54,199 bases of DNA from Pseudomonadota bacterium (GTDB lineage Bacteria; Pseudomonadota; Gammaproteobacteria; Steroidobacterales; Steroidobacteraceae), in NCBI GenBank assembly GCA_947454465.1, contig CANGJP010000010.1, positions 1 through 54,199 on the forward strand, in the 5' to 3' direction. The notes below the pieces were generated by a model that saw only the letters and a list, made by a program, of their open reading frames with translations, had not been told where the DNA came from and did not search any database. Position 1 is the first letter of the stretch, and each line of letters opens with the position of its first letter. Below are positions 48,875 through 54,199 of this stretch, piece after piece. The translations under genes and the position numbers were made by a program.

Positions 48875-49885
48875 TCAGCGCAACGCAGCGGCCACTTCTT
48901 TAATTAAACCCGGCCCACGATAAATCAGTCCGGTGTAGACCTGAACCAGGTCGGCACCGGCTTGGCGCATCGCCAAGGCCTCTGCAGCAGAACTGATCCC
49001 CCCGACGCCGATAATTGGAAAGCCTGACCCTAAGCGCTGACGCAACTTATGCACCGTAGCCAGCGATAAGGAATGTATTGGGCGACCACTCAACCCACCG
49101 GCCTGCTGTGACAGTGGCCCCAATCCTTCAGGACGACTGAGAGTTGTATTGGTAGCAATCACACCATCAATGCTCAACTCAAGAAACAGATCGGCCATGC
49201 TATTCAGATCATCGTCACTCAGATCAGGCGCGATCTTCACTAGCAACGGCAACCCTCTACCTAATTGCGGCAACAGTCGCGCACGTTCCTCTAACAAAGC
49301 CAACAACATCGGTTTTAAATAGTCAGTGGCCTGCAAATTGCGCAACCCCAATGTATTCGGTGATGACACGTTGATGGTGATGTAGTCAGCGTGTGGTGCC
49401 AGCACGCGTAAACAACTTAAATAATCCTGTGTCGCCTGCTCCAGCGGTGTGGTTGCGTTCTTTCCAATATTCGCACCACACACTGCTCGACACCGCCGCG
49501 CGGACAATCGGGGCAATATGGCATCCATGCCTTCATTAGGAAAACCCATACGATTAATTAACGCCTGAGCTTCAGGCAAACGAAACACACGGGGCTTAGC
49601 ATTGCCTTGTTGTGGACGTGGTGTGACGGTTCCAATTTCAACATGGCCCGCACCCAATGCGCTTAACGCATCGATACACACGGCATTTTTATCCAGCCCA
49701 GCGGCAATCCCTACACGATTACGGAACTGCAGACCCATCAACTCGACGGGTGCGTCTTGCAATCCCGCACACATCAACGACAACAAACCAGACTGCTCCA
49801 ATCGCTGAAGACTGGCCAAGGTCAATGCATGAGCTCGCTCTGGATCGAGCGTGAACAGCATGTTTTTAACTAGTGGATACAACAT
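48875..49885 (-). CDS. pyrD: Dihydroorotate dehydrogenase (quinone), class 2
   Basis: This is a 336-residue membrane-associated FMN enzyme of pyrimidine synthesis that reduces ubiquinone. The N-terminal helix pair LVKNMLFTLDPERAHALTL is the quinone-side extension of class 2. Catalytic Ser is in TINVSSPNTLGLRNLQ, the FMN motifs are GVGGISSAAEAL and VQVYTGLIYRGPGLIKE. The ATG at 49885 gives MLYPLVKNM; the TTG just before it is unlikely. Confidence 0.96.
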   Translation of the reverse strand: MLYPLVKNMLFTLDPERAHALTLASLQRLEQSGLLSLMCAGLQDAPVELMGLQFRNRVGIAAGLDKNAVCIDALSALGAGHVEIGTVTPRPQQGNAKPRVFRLPEAQALINRMGFPNEGMDAILPRLSARRCRAVCGANIGKNATTPLEQATQDYLSCLRVLAPHADYITINVSSPNTLGLRNLQATDYLKPMLLALLEERARLLPQLGRGLPLLVKIAPDLSDDDLNSMADLFLELSIDGVIATNTTLSRPEGLGPLSQQAGGLSGRPIHSLSLATVHKLRQRLGSGFPIIGVGGISSAAEALAMRQAGADLVQVYTGLIYRGPGLIKEVAAALR

Positions 49886-49939
49886 CAATCACCCAATTCG
49901 GTGAGGTTTAACTAATCAACTACCAACCGCCATTAACAA

Positions 49940-49959
49940 CAAAGCCCGCATGTGCGGGC
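49940..49959 (-). terminator. Terminator after tRNA-Gln
   Basis: GCCCGC and GCGGGC pair around a four-base loop, and the minus strand continues TTTGTTGTT. It lies ten bases past the tRNA CCA end and 55 bases before the pyrD ATG. Confidence 0.75.
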
Positions 49960-49968
49960 CTGATGTTC

Positions 49969-50042
49969 TGGCTGGGGGACTAGGATTCGAACCTAGGTTG
50001 GCGGAGTCAGAATCCGCAGTCCTACCACTAGACGATCCCCCA
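49969..50042 (-). tRNA. tRNA-Gln (anticodon CTG)
   Basis: The 74-base minus-strand sequence folds as a cloverleaf. The acceptor stem is TGGGGGA with TCCCCCA, the anticodon arm is GCGGA-TTCTGAC-TCCGC giving CTG, and the T-arm contains AGGTTCGAATCCT. The discriminator is G and CCA is encoded. Weak first base pair and sequence resemble glutamine tRNAs of E. coli. Confidence 0.95.
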
Positions 50043-50132
50043 ATAAGCTTGAAGGCAACTGCTATACAGCTTAAATCCCAGAGTGGTAGTGCGCATCGAT
50101 ACAGATGCGCACCCGGTATCAATGCAAACGTA

Positions 50133-50525
50133 TTAACGCTTGGAGAACTGAGTACCGCGACGTGCCTTGCGGAAACCGACTTTCTTACGTTCAACTTCAC
50201 GGGCATCGCGAGTCACGAAGCCACCATCACGCAATGGCTTACGCAAGGTTTCGTCGTATTCAATCAATGCACGAGTCAAACCGTGGCGAATCGCGCCGGC
50301 CTGACCGGTAATGCCACCGCCAGTGACGGTAACGTTAATGTCGAAGTTTTCTTCCATGCTGACGGTCTGCAGCGGCTGACGCACAATCATGCTGCCCGTC
50401 TTACGGCCGAAGAACACATCAAGAGGACGGCCATTGACAGTGATACTGCCAGTGCCCTTTTGCAGGAATACACGTGCGGTAGCCGTCTTGCGGCGTCCAG
50501 TGCCGTAGTTAGTCGAAGTCGCCAT
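50133..50525 (-). CDS. rpsI: 30S ribosomal protein S9
   Basis: This 130-residue protein starts with [20 protein letters not shown], contains [21 protein letters not shown] and ends with the basic tail [14 protein letters not shown] that reaches the P-site tRNA. It lies 54 bases after rplM, the universal bacterial order. Confidence 0.98.
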   Translation of the reverse strand: MATSTNYGTGRRKTATARVFLQKGTGSITVNGRPLDVFFGRKTGSMIVRQPLQTVSMEENFDINVTVTGGGITGQAGAIRHGLTRALIEYDETLRKPLRDGGFVTRDAREVERKKVGFRKARRGTQFSKR

Positions 50526-50579
50526 AGCTTACTCTGTCTATCAGTATCTAATTAATTTCAGGGAAACCAGTTCTGTCTA

Positions 50580-51011
50580 TCAAGAAAGAACTAGGGCTTT
50601 TGGCTGTTGCGCTGAATGCGGGTGTTCAGCACCGGCAAACACATGCAACTTCTTGAACATGGCGCGACCCAATGGATTCTTGGGCAGCATGCCTTTAACG
50701 GCAATCTCGATCACACGCTCAGGATGCTCTTTCAGCAACTTTTCCAGATTGATGGTCTTCAGACCACCCTGCCAACCCGTGTGGTGGTGATACAGCTTGT
50801 CACTCATCTTACGACCGGTGACATGGATCTTATCGGCATTAATGACAATCAAATTGTCGCCCGTGTCCATGTGTGGGGTATAGGCGGCCGTGTGCTTGCC
50901 ACGTAGGCGCATGGCCAACTGGGTTGCAAGACGACCCAAGGTTTGTTCTGCGGCATCTACCACATACCAATCCCTACGAATGGTGGACGGTTTAGCGAAA
51001 ACGGTCTTCAT
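50580..51011 (-). CDS. rplM: 50S ribosomal protein L13
   Basis: This 143-residue early-assembly protein of 50S carries [39 protein letters not shown] and the signature [21 protein letters not shown]. The ATG at 51011 has GGAG six bases upstream. A leader of about 110 bases precedes it, with a TATATA -10-like element near 51130-51135. In E. coli, L13 represses its own operon through the leader, and a similar loop is possible here. Confidence 0.97.
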   Translation of the reverse strand: MKTVFAKPSTIRRDWYVVDAAEQTLGRLATQLAMRLRGKHTAAYTPHMDTGDNLIVINADKIHVTGRKMSDKLYHHHTGWQGGLKTINLEKLLKEHPERVIEIAVKGMLPKNPLGRAMFKKLHVFAGAEHPHSAQQPKALVLS

Positions 51012-51224
51012 CAAAGACTCCGAAAGACTTCAAGACTGCGGCGAAAGGCGCGCGATTCTAATGGACGCCCCCCCGCTTTGCAAACCTGGAAATGGACTTC
51101 TTTCCCACCGGAGGCGCTTTTTTTCATCTTATATAAGTGACGGAATCGGATCATGGCTATAGAAATCTGCCAATTCCACACCAATCAGGGTGACCCGCGC
51201 CGCACTTCGGACCATAATTCGGGC

Positions 51225-51887
51225 ATGCAAACCACCCCACTGGCCACCCGAAACCGCACACTGACGCCAGTCGATAGCACGATTGTGGCGCTAGACAGAC
51301 TCCTAAAATCTGCCGTCGGCCCCCACGTTGCCGCTCGCCCCTATCCCGCCGAGCACATTCCGGAAACCGTCCGCGACCCTGCGACCAAGCGAAAAATTGC
51401 CGGTCTGATGCGGGTTAATCATGCGGGGGAAATTTGTGCTCAAGCGCTGTATCACGGCCAAGCGGCCACCGCCAGATTGACTGGCGTGCGCGACTCCATG
51501 ACCCATGCGGCACAAGAAGAAGTCGATCATCTAGCGTGGTGTGCCCGACGCTTGCAAGAACTCGATGCTCGACCCAGTCTGCTCGATCCCATTTGGTATG
51601 CCGGCTCATTTGCCATTGGCAGCATCGCCGGAGTCAGCGGTGATCAACACAGCTTAGGCTTTGTCGCCGAGACGGAAAAACAAGTGGTTGCACACCTACA
51701 AACGCATCTTGCACAACTGCCGCAAGACGATGCTCGAAGCCGAGCGGTACTGGAACAAATGGTCAAGGATGAATCACAGCATGGCGAGGCCGCCTTAAAC
51801 CAAGGAGGGGAACTGCCTCCCGGCGCCATTCGCCGCGCGATGAAACTGGTTGCTAAATTGATGACCGCAACCGCTCAGCATTTCTAA
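51225..51887 (+). CDS. coq7: Coq7-type 2-polyprenyl-3-methyl-6-methoxy-benzoquinol hydroxylase
   Basis: This 220-residue di-iron enzyme performs the C6 ring hydroxylation of ubiquinone in bacteria lacking UbiF. Diiron ligands are visible in MRVNHAGEICAQALYHGQ, AAQEEVDHLAWC and KDESQHGEAAL. It is located away from the ubiH/ubiI pair but completes the set of three hydroxylases. The ATG at 51225 gives MQTTPLATRNRT; an upstream ATG at 51153 would add 24 residues that do not look conserved. It is divergent from rplM. Confidence 0.95.
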   Translation: MQTTPLATRNRTLTPVDSTIVALDRLLKSAVGPHVAARPYPAEHIPETVRDPATKRKIAGLMRVNHAGEICAQALYHGQAATARLTGVRDSMTHAAQEEVDHLAWCARRLQELDARPSLLDPIWYAGSFAIGSIAGVSGDQHSLGFVAETEKQVVAHLQTHLAQLPQDDARSRAVLEQMVKDESQHGEAALNQGGELPPGAIRRAMKLVAKLMTATAQHF

Positions 51888-51914
51888 CCCCGCCATCTTA
51901 CTTCTTGGCATTGC

Positions 51915-51931
51915 GAACTTTACTAAAGTTC
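51915..51931. promoter_or_regulatory. 17-base palindrome upstream of crp
   Basis: GAACTTTA-C-TAAAGTTC is a perfect inverted repeat 28 bases past the coq7 stop and 147 bases before the crp ATG. It could be an operator or a weak hairpin end of the coq7 transcript. It lacks the TGTGA/TCACA core of a Crp site, so simple autoregulation by Crp is not indicated. Confidence 0.4.
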
Positions 51932-52077
51932 CCAACTGTTAAACCGATAACTGAATCACTAAACGGTTAGTCACAATCAGTGCGCTAAAGTCTTTAATGC
52001 CGATCACAATTCTGTATTAAAAAGCGAATGGTTTGGGCTATTATGTTCAACATATCCATAATCAGGGGTTTAAAAAA

Positions 52078-52785
52078 ATGGATGACAGCACTCGGCCACT
52101 CAGTGACGTACCGGCAATCAATCGCTTTTTAAGCTATTGCCGCATTCGTTCGCTGCCATCAAAGACGGTCATTATTCACGCAGGCGACTTGCCTGACGTG
52201 TTGTATTACATCGTCGGCGGTTCAGTCGAAGTCATGATCGAAGACGAAGAAGGCAACGAGATGGTGCTCGCCTATCTCAACAAAGGCCAATTCTTCGGCG
52301 AAATGGGCTTGTTTTACGATCAACCCACACGCAGTGCATGGGTACGCAGCCGTCAGCAATGCGAACTGGCTGAAATGACCTATCCACGTTTCCGCCAACT
52401 GGCTTCTGAAAGCCCAGGACTGGTTTTCGAACTGGCCACACAACTGGCCACTCGTTTAGATCGCACCAACAAAAAACTGGGCAACCTGGCCTTTGTCGAT
52501 GTCACCGGTCGCGTTGCACACACCATCATGGATTTGTGTAACGAACCCGATGCCATGACCCACCCTGAAGGCATGCAGATCAAAGTCAGTCGTCAGGAAC
52601 TGTCGCGCTTAGTCGGTTGCTCACGCGAAATGGCTGGCCGCGTTCTGAAAGTACTGCAAGAACAAGGTCTGCTCCGCGCCACCGGCAAAACGATTGTTGT
52701 CTTTGGAGCACGCCCCAAGAATAAAGCACAAGCCACGCAACCCACTCGCGCACCCCAAAAAGTACGCATGGTAGCCGGCGCGTAA
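52078..52785 (+). CDS. crp: Crp/Vfr-family cyclic-nucleotide-responsive regulator
   Basis: This 235-residue global regulator has the cyclic-nucleotide domain (PDVLYYIVGGSVEVMIEDEE, then FFGEMGLF with the ribose-contacting Glu and RSAWVRSR with the phosphate Arg-Ser pair). The long helix is LDRTNKKLGNLAFVDVTGR; E. coli Crp has Thr-Ser at the adenine site and here it is Thr-Asn. The winged-helix reads VSRQELSRLVGCSREMAGRV. A C-terminal tail of about 20 basic residues is extra. The ATG at 52078 has AGGGG nine bases upstream and a TATTAT -10-like element at 52039-52044. Confidence 0.93.
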   Translation: MDDSTRPLSDVPAINRFLSYCRIRSLPSKTVIIHAGDLPDVLYYIVGGSVEVMIEDEEGNEMVLAYLNKGQFFGEMGLFYDQPTRSAWVRSRQQCELAEMTYPRFRQLASESPGLVFELATQLATRLDRTNKKLGNLAFVDVTGRVAHTIMDLCNEPDAMTHPEGMQIKVSRQELSRLVGCSREMAGRVLKVLQEQGLLRATGKTIVVFGARPKNKAQATQPTRAPQKVRMVAGA

Positions 52786-52816
52786 GCCACTGCAGCGCCG
52801 GCATCAAGCCGACCAT

Positions 52817-52846
52817 AAAAAAGCCCGGTCATCCCGGGCTTTTTTA
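52817..52846. terminator. Bidirectional terminator between crp and rpe
   Basis: GCCCGG and CCGGGC pair around five bases, with A residues before and T residues after, so a T tract follows the stem on both strands. It serves the convergent crp and rpe genes. Confidence 0.93.
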
Positions 52847-52867
52847 TTTACATCTTTATTTCAGTGT

Positions 52868-53551
52868 TTACTTGGCAGACTGATAACCCTTAGCAATCTG
52901 TTCACGCAGCGCAGTAATGGTTTGTCGATAATCTTTAGTACCAAAAATCGCTGAACCTGCCACGAAGGTATCCACTCCGGCTGCTGCAATAGCGGCGACG
53001 TTATCAATCTTCACGCCACCATCAATTTCCAGTCGAATAGCCTTGCCTGATTCATTGATGCGGCGCCGCGCTTCCACAATCTTGCTCAGCACACCCGGAA
53101 TGAACTGCTGCCCGCCGAACCCCGGGTTCACCGACATGAGCAGAATCATGTCGAGCTTATCCATCACATGATCCAGCCAGTTAAGCGGTGTGGCGGGATT
53201 GAACACCAGACCTGCCTGACAACCGCTTTCCCGAATCAGACCCAGAGTGCGATCAATATGCTCGCTGGCTTCAGGATGGAAAGTGATGATGCTGGCACCG
53301 GCTTTGGCGAAATCAGGAATGATGCGATCCACCGGCTTGACCATCAGATGCACATCAATCGGCGCCGTCACACCATGCTTGCGCAATGCCTCACACACCA
53401 GCGGGCCGATGGTGAGATTGGGCACGTAGTGATTGTCCATCACGTCGAAGTGCACAATGTCGGCACCCGAAGCCAGCACCGTAGTGACCTCTTCACCCAG
53501 ACGGGCAAAGTCAGCAGACAAAATGGAAGGGGCAATCCACGGGGTTAACAT
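52868..53551 (-). CDS. rpe: Ribulose-phosphate 3-epimerase
   Basis: This 227-residue TIM barrel interconverts ribulose 5-phosphate and xylulose 5-phosphate. Motifs are [33 protein letters not shown] (metal and catalytic Asp), [24 protein letters not shown] and EIDGGVK (second catalytic Asp). The ATG at 53551 follows GGAG by five bases. It stands alone, with an accessory-looking region directly upstream. Confidence 0.97.
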   Translation of the reverse strand: MLTPWIAPSILSADFARLGEEVTTVLASGADIVHFDVMDNHYVPNLTIGPLVCEALRKHGVTAPIDVHLMVKPVDRIIPDFAKAGASIITFHPEASEHIDRTLGLIRESGCQAGLVFNPATPLNWLDHVMDKLDMILLMSVNPGFGGQQFIPGVLSKIVEARRRINESGKAIRLEIDGGVKIDNVAAIAAAGVDTFVAGSAIFGTKDYRQTITALREQIAKGYQSAK

Positions 53552-53605
53552 CTCGGCTCCGGCAAGGCTTGGCAGGGTGCGTACTGTATCAGCCCACCCA
53601 CCTGC

Positions 53606-53671
53606 TTGGCATCAATGCCTGTCCAGTGGACACATTGCTGCTTGAATGCCCGTCAAAGGCATTCTTGCCAA
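53606..53671. repeat. Nested inverted repeats upstream of rpe
   Basis: Within 66 bases lie an outer pair TTGGCA/TGCCAA, a GGCAT-CA-ATGCC palindrome (53608-53619), a TGTCCA-G-TGGACA palindrome (53620-53632) and a GAATGCC/GGCATTC hairpin with a seven-base loop (53644-53664). Such dense symmetry is not seen elsewhere in the window. Its role is unknown: a cassette-junction structure, a regulator site cluster or a terminator remnant are all possible. Confidence 0.5.
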
Positions 53672-53729
53672 TTGCTTTTATCGCATGCTACAAAATCGCC
53701 ACTAACTAAAATAAATGGAGACATTGGAA

Positions 53730-53839
53730 TGGCTAGTGATACATGCAGCACTAAGTCCCTTAGCAAAGAAATATGTGGACCCATATCACCGTCATCTATT
53801 TCTAGTTGGGCATCAGAGAAGGCCAGCAAGAATGGATAA
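53730..53839 (+). CDS. Possible 36-residue peptide preceding the glycine-zipper protein
   Basis: This short frame encodes MASDTCSTKSLSKEICG and ends SEKASKNG. A GGAG site stands eight bases before its ATG. Its stop overlaps the next start in the arrangement ATGGATAA, typical of coupled translation. It is rich in Ser and Lys with two Cys. I do not recognise it. The alternative is that a frame in register with the next ORF, beginning at 53715, is the real coding start; that one has no ribosome site. Confidence 0.35.
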
Positions 53840-54074
53840 GTGGCAGGGAGTTATAACGGCAGCAAAGGTAGGCGCACTTATCGGAGCTGGTACCGGCTTG
53901 GTTCCACTTGCATTTGGTCTGTTTCACAAGCAGAAGCGAAAAGCGCTTGCTGCATTTGCTGGCTGTGTTGTCGCTGGCGTAGTTGGTGGTCTCTACGGCG
54001 CAATTGCAGGTGCGGGCGTCGGGTTAGGCAACATTTTGCGTACCAAGAAATCCGCCAAGCACTCGCCGTCATGA
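53832..54074 (+). CDS. Glycine-zipper small membrane protein, unknown function
   Basis: The frame from the ATG at 53832 encodes 80 residues with two hydrophobic Gly-rich helices, GALIGAGTGLVPLAFGLF and AGVVGGLYGAIAGAGVGLGN, joined by a basic turn (HKQKRKA) and ending in a basic tail. GxxxG patterns indicate helix packing or oligomers. GAAGG lies nine bases upstream. The stop is 11 bases from the break of an integrase fragment on the other strand. A longer frame from 53715 (119 residues) is possible. Function not recognised. Confidence 0.55.
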   Translation: MDKWQGVITAAKVGALIGAGTGLVPLAFGLFHKQKRKALAAFAGCVVAGVVGGLYGAIAGAGVGLGNILRTKKSAKHSPS

Positions 54075-54084
54075 TGCCGCCCAA

Positions 54085-54199
54085 CACCTCACCGTAACCA
54101 GCACGCAAGTCAGCCCGGTGCAGCAGCTCGACCCGCTTCATATGTTCCCGCAATTCATTAACGGTTGATTGCGGCAACATGGTGATGCGATCTTTGAAA
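54085..54199 (-). pseudogene. Integron-integrase-like tyrosine recombinase fragment
   Basis: Reading in from the right edge on the minus strand, the frame gives FKDRITMLPQST, then LREHMKRVELLHRADLRAG and YGEV. This closely resembles the IntI segment of form GKDRxTMLP...HLxRVxxLHxxDLxxGYGEV that precedes YLPxAL. After YGEV the family sequence is lost and the frame runs on as unrelated residues, so the C-terminal catalytic part (the later His, Arg and Tyr) is missing here. The rest of the gene lies outside the window. The break falls on GTTGGGC, which fits the integron core GTTRRRY. Confidence 0.7.

Noticed and set aside
54017-54085. Complete attC site formed by GTTAGGC and GCCCAAC
   Set aside because: The two heptamers are in the order GTTRRRY then RYYYAAC, the reverse of an attC, and no inner L boxes are seen.
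1-54199. CRISPR arrays, rRNA genes, complete insertion sequences or prophage genes
   Set aside because: No regularly spaced repeats, rRNA segments, transposase or phage structural motifs were seen.

Overview
The window looks like the chromosome of a free-living, respiring gammaproteobacterium of moderate GC content. The evidence is gene order. The minus-strand run hrcA, grpE-dnaK-dnaJ, dapB, carAB-greA, rlmE-ftsH-folP-glmM-tpiA-secG, tRNA-Leu, nuoA to nuoM is a classic gammaproteobacterial backbone. So are recN/fur/bamE/ratA/smpB and the ubiH-pepP-ygfB block divergent from zapA-6S RNA-fthC. The tmRNA tag reads ANDDNYALAA. The genus cannot be fixed from sequence alone.

Region by region. 1-11808: complex I operon (nuoA first, nuoM cut by the left edge), preceded by tRNA-Leu(GAG) and its terminator. 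12120-19574: secretion, triose-phosphate isomerase, peptidoglycan-precursor, folate, protease, rRNA methyltransferase and transcript-cleavage genes. yhbY is the only plus-strand gene there. 19571-25311: carbamoyl-phosphate synthase and dapB, separated by a 453-base stretch with no gene. 25427-26803: an exported sulfatase inserted where dapB and dnaJ are normally neighbours. 26987-32056: heat-shock genes with hrcA, including a very good sigma-32 promoter before grpE. 32196-36873: nadK, recN, fur, bamE, ratA and smpB. 36877-39952: a glycosylation module of lipid-linked-sugar synthase, GtrA flippase and a PMT-type transferase, lying between smpB and ssrA (tmRNA). 40597-41172: a small outer-membrane barrel. 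41318-47829: ubiquinone hydroxylases, pepP, ygfB, then cell-division genes, 6S RNA, fthC and an EVE-domain protein. 47992-48072: a 26-residue Lys/Ala-rich mini-protein with its own promoter and terminator. 48185-53551: rpiA, pyrD, tRNA-Gln(CTG), rpsI-rplM, coq7, a crp/vfr homologue and rpe. 53600-54199: an accessory edge with nested inverted repeats, one or two small overlapping ORFs and a broken integron-integrase fragment.

Functional links. UbiH, a UbiI-like hydroxylase and Coq7 could between them supply all three ring hydroxylations of ubiquinone, the acceptor for complex I and PyrD. SmpB and tmRNA form the trans-translation pair. GrpE, DnaK and DnaJ are one chaperone machine, with a sigma-32 promoter and an HrcA repressor gene beside it.

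The least ordinary pieces are the integrase remnant, broken exactly at a GTTRRRY-type heptamer with the small ORFs beside it; the 26-residue basic mini-protein; the sulfatase with an altered metal site and a Gly/Ala/Met tail; the 6S RNA that appears to run into fthC; and a predicted leaderless cell-division gene. All calls come from reading the sequence. No database search was run.
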